In this document: positions 61,532-64,000 of the stretch, piece after piece | How the letters are laid out: each line of letters begins with the position of its first letter | Position numbering within the stretch: position 1 is the first letter of the stretch | Source: Dyadobacter beijingensis DSM 21582 | Lineage (GTDB): Bacteria; Bacteroidota; Bacteroidia; Cytophagales; Spirosomataceae | Direction of reading: 5' to 3' | Length of the DNA stretch: 64,000 nt | Assembly: GCF_000382205.1 (NCBI RefSeq) | Contig: NZ_KB907786.1 | Span: forward strand, 806,001 to 870,000 | Notes under the pieces: model-generated | Told to the model about the DNA's origin: nothing | Database searches by the model: none | The model's input: only the letters and a program-made list of their open reading frames with translations | Position numbers and translations under genes: made by a program

Positions 61532-63604
61532 ATGCGGTCAGAACTCATATTCCAAACCCCTTACTGGTTCCTCATATTCTGTGTGCTTGCAGGCGTTGGC
61601 TATGCATGGCTGCTGTATCAGCCGCAACCGTCGTGGGGAAAAAAATTGAATTATCTGCTCGCTGCCGCGCGGGGAATTGTCGTTGCGATCATCTGTTTTC
61701 TCCTCCTGAGTCCGCTCGTGCGGCGTACGCAAACGTCGGTCGACAAGGCCAAGATCGTTTTCGCGATCGACAACTCCGAATCGGTGGGTAAATACGGCCA
61801 GGCGGCGATGGCGCAGGTGAATGCGGCCGTCCGCGACCTGAACGACGCCGGTTTCGAGGTGGGTGTAGAGACGCTCGAAGGCACCGAAACGAATACCGAT
61901 TCCCTTGCATTTAATCAAAACAAAACCAACCTGGCCGGACTGCTCCAAAATGTCCGCAGCAACTTCGAAGGAAGGAATGTGACGGACGTGGTGCTGCTTT
62001 CGGACGGGATCGTGAACCAGGGTGTTTCGCCGGCCTATAACCGTTACCCTTTCAGGGTGAATGCGTTGGCGGTGGGTGATTCGGTGCCCAAGCTGGATAT
62101 CCGGGTGAAGGATGTCGTCAGCAACCGCATTGCTTACCTGGGTAATGAGTTTCCGATCAGGGCCGAAATCGCGGCGAATGGCTTGCAGGGCAAAAGCACG
62201 ACGGTGACGCTCAAACAGAATGGCCGTGTGATCCAGAGCCAGCCGGTGATCATCGACCGCCGCGACTTTTTCAAGGCATTTGATTTCAAAACGACTTCCG
62301 AGCAGAAAGGCGTTCAGCATTATACCATTGAGCTGGGGGCGGTTTCGGGCGAAACTTCGGGCCGCAACAACCGCAAGGATGTGTATATCGACATTATCGA
62401 CGGCCGCCAGAAGATACTGCTGATGGCGCTCGCGCCGCATCCCGATATCAAAAGCATCCGGAGCGTGATCGAAGCGAACGATAATTATGAGCTGGATATC
62501 AATATTTTATCCATAGCCAACAACCCGCCGGCCAGTACCAAGCCTTATGATCTTGTGATCCTGCACCAGATTCCCAATGTACTGGGGCTTGGCAATGCGC
62601 AGGTGCGGAAGTTCCTCGATGCGAAAATGCCGCTGTTCTTTATCTTGGGAAACCAGTCGGCCGTGCCGCTGGCGAGCTCGCTGAACCGGTCGCTATTTAT
62701 TAACGCGGCTGCCAATAACCAGGTGGACAAGGTGACGGCGCGTTTCAATCCTGCGTTTCAGCAGCTGAACCTCGATGCCGAAAGCCTGAAACTGCTCGAA
62801 AGGCTGCCGCCATTATCGGTGCCATTCGGGGAATACAACATTTCGGCGGGTACCGAAACGATCCTTTACCAGAAGGTGGGCACGCTCAATACGAGCAAGC
62901 CGCTGCTCGTGCTGAATACCAATGGCGACCAGAAAACGGCGGTTTTGGCCGGAGAGGGGATCTGGCAATGGCGGCAGGAAGAATTTGCGCAAACCAGCAA
63001 GCAGGAAGTGGTGGACAACCTGTTCCAAAAACTTATTCAGCTGCTGTCTGTGAAGGAAGATCGCCGGAAGTTCCGCGTTTACCCGATCAGCAACGAGTTT
63101 GAGGCCGGGGAGCAGGTGTCATTTCAAACGGAGATTTACAACGACATTTACGAGCCGATCTTCGGGCAGGAAGTGAAGCTGGAACTGGTGGACGAGAAAG
63201 GTAAAAGCAAGCAATTTACGTACACACACACGAAAGAGACGCCGCGTTTCAATGTAAGCGGGCTGGGCGACGGGGTGTACCGTTATGCGGCCTCGACCAC
63301 TTTGAAAGGCAATCAGGAAAGGGTATCGGGCCAGTTTGTGATCCGCAATGCCGACCTCGAACTGAGCAATACCACGGCGGATTTCGGCATGCTCCGCGAC
63401 TTGGCAGGCAGGTCGGGCGGGACGTTCCTGGTGCCCGCGTCGCTGCAACAATTTATTCAAAAACTAAAAACTGACCGCCCGGCCGACCGGCTGGACAGCT
63501 CCGAGGAAATGGTTGAACTGATCTATCTGAAATGGCTGTTTTTCCTGATCGTGTTGTTGCTGGGGGCGGAATGGGGACTTCGGAAATACCATGGCGGTTA
63601 TTAA
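61532..63604 (+). CDS. VWA-domain membrane protein
   Basis: A 690-residue protein from ATG 61532 (MRSELIFQTPYWF); the earlier in-frame ATG at 61493 adds 13 weak residues. Two N-terminal helices (about 11-28 and 45-62) precede a von Willebrand A-like domain with the MIDAS triad Asp80-x-Ser82-x-Ser84 in FAIDNSESVG and LLSDGIVNQG. A long periplasmic part and a C-terminal helix (LKWLFFLIVLLLGAEWGL) follow. Similar proteins are present next to Bat-type operons, but its role is not established. Confidence 0.7.
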   Translation: MRSELIFQTPYWFLIFCVLAGVGYAWLLYQPQPSWGKKLNYLLAAARGIVVAIICFLLLSPLVRRTQTSVDKAKIVFAIDNSESVGKYGQAAMAQVNAAVRDLNDAGFEVGVETLEGTETNTDSLAFNQNKTNLAGLLQNVRSNFEGRNVTDVVLLSDGIVNQGVSPAYNRYPFRVNALAVGDSVPKLDIRVKDVVSNRIAYLGNEFPIRAEIAANGLQGKSTTVTLKQNGRVIQSQPVIIDRRDFFKAFDFKTTSEQKGVQHYTIELGAVSGETSGRNNRKDVYIDIIDGRQKILLMALAPHPDIKSIRSVIEANDNYELDINILSIANNPPASTKPYDLVILHQIPNVLGLGNAQVRKFLDAKMPLFFILGNQSAVPLASSLNRSLFINAAANNQVDKVTARFNPAFQQLNLDAESLKLLERLPPLSVPFGEYNISAGTETILYQKVGTLNTSKPLLVLNTNGDQKTAVLAGEGIWQWRQEEFAQTSKQEVVDNLFQKLIQLLSVKEDRRKFRVYPISNEFEAGEQVSFQTEIYNDIYEPIFGQEVKLELVDEKGKSKQFTYTHTKETPRFNVSGLGDGVYRYAASTTLKGNQERVSGQFVIRNADLELSNTTADFGMLRDLAGRSGGTFLVPASLQQFIQKLKTDRPADRLDSSEEMVELIYLKWLFFLIVLLLGAEWGLRKYHGGY

Positions 63605-63623
63605 TGGGTCCCGGTATGATCGA

Positions 63624-64000
63624 ATGCGTTTTACTCTTCATTGCTTACTGATTTTTCTCCTGGCCGGAAGCCTGCGCGGTGCCTATGCGCAGGGTGCCAT
63701 TGTCCCGGCCGATACGCTGGCTGCCGATTCGGCGGCGGTCAGACCTAACTACAAGCTTTTGCGCGGCATTTTCGCGGCGCAGTCGGCCATTTACCTGGGT
63801 AGCCTGTATGGACTCAGCAGATCCTGGTATAAAAACCCGCTGACCAATTTTACCATCCAGGACGATACCTACGAGTGGTTACAAATGGACAAAATGGGGC
63901 ACCTTTACACATCGTACCAGATCGCGCGCCACACCGCGGCTTTGTACAAAAAAACAGGAATTTCGAAGCGGCAAATGCTCGTGTACGGGGCGATTTCAGG
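63624..64000 (+). CDS. DUF2279-like (YfiM-type) protein, N-terminal part
   Basis: The first 125 residues of a secreted protein (signal peptide ending GAYAQ, start ATG 63624; 63591 is an upstream alternative that overlaps the VWA gene). SRSWYKNPLTNFTIQDD and MDKMGHLYTSYQIARHTA match DUF2279 proteins of this phylum, where a DKxGHxxxxY motif is typical. The window ends inside the gene. Confidence 0.7.
   Translation, partial: MRFTLHCLLIFLLAGSLRGAYAQGAIVPADTLAADSAAVRPNYKLLRGIFAAQSAIYLGSLYGLSRSWYKNPLTNFTIQDDTYEWLQMDKMGHLYTSYQIARHTAALYKKTGISKRQMLVYGAIS

Overview
The window reads as a chromosomal segment of a Gram-negative Bacteroidota bacterium, most likely a Cytophagales/Spirosomaceae (Dyadobacter-like) species. 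The evidence is three SusC/SusD outer-membrane pairs, an ECF sigma/FecR pair feeding an STN-domain SusC, secreted glycoside hydrolases, SSS transport, TAnnTTTG-type promoter candidates and several dispersed intergenic palindromes typical of this phylum. The genus is my inference; no rRNA or tRNA gene is visible. Most genes lie on the minus strand.

Layout. 1-609: 5' part of agmatine deiminase. 733-2432: a secreted stand-alone Hint-domain protein and an AEC-type permease. 2700-9183: a Tat-exported aminotransferase, a lipoprotein and a SusD/SusC pair, preceded by a long, highly structured leader (about 9230-9527). 9965-12812: N-carbamoylputrescine amidase behind a GT9 glycosyltransferase and a lipid A-type acyltransferase. 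12919-22882: assimilatory sulfur cluster (cobA, siroheme sulfite reductase, cysN, cysD, an iron-sulfur APS-type reductase, a PIN/UPF0175 toxin-antitoxin pair, metZ-like sulfhydrylase and a TSUP sulfite/sulfate permease carrying a stump of a siroheme-synthase domain).

23010-40508: a large one-strand glycan or glycoside utilization operon (SusC, SusD, a candidate FMN-carrier protein, a secreted FAD oxidoreductase, exported ApbE flavin transferase, a large secreted helical-toroid protein, SSS symporter, GH2, and a second, apparently cytoplasmic FAD oxidoreductase). It is divergent from a LacI-type regulator with an N-terminal transposase-like zinc ribbon, with a perfect 12-bp inverted repeat between them. 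I regard the ApbE, FMN-carrier and FAD-oxidoreductase set as the most interesting candidate system: it suggests extracytoplasmic, flavin-dependent oxidation of a sugar or glycoside.

42088-42548: a YoeB toxin with an unusually short antitoxin. 42697-56415: a second utilization locus with ECF sigma, FecR, STN-SusC, SusD, a Tat-exported TIM-barrel isomerase, a divergent GH76 and an operon of two GH29 fucosidases plus glycosylasparaginase, which points to N-glycan breakdown. 56722-64000: an unrecognised glycosyltransferase-like protein with an ABC transporter pair, two SDR reductases (one FabG), a YiaA/B membrane protein, a VWA-domain membrane protein and the start of a DUF2279-like protein.
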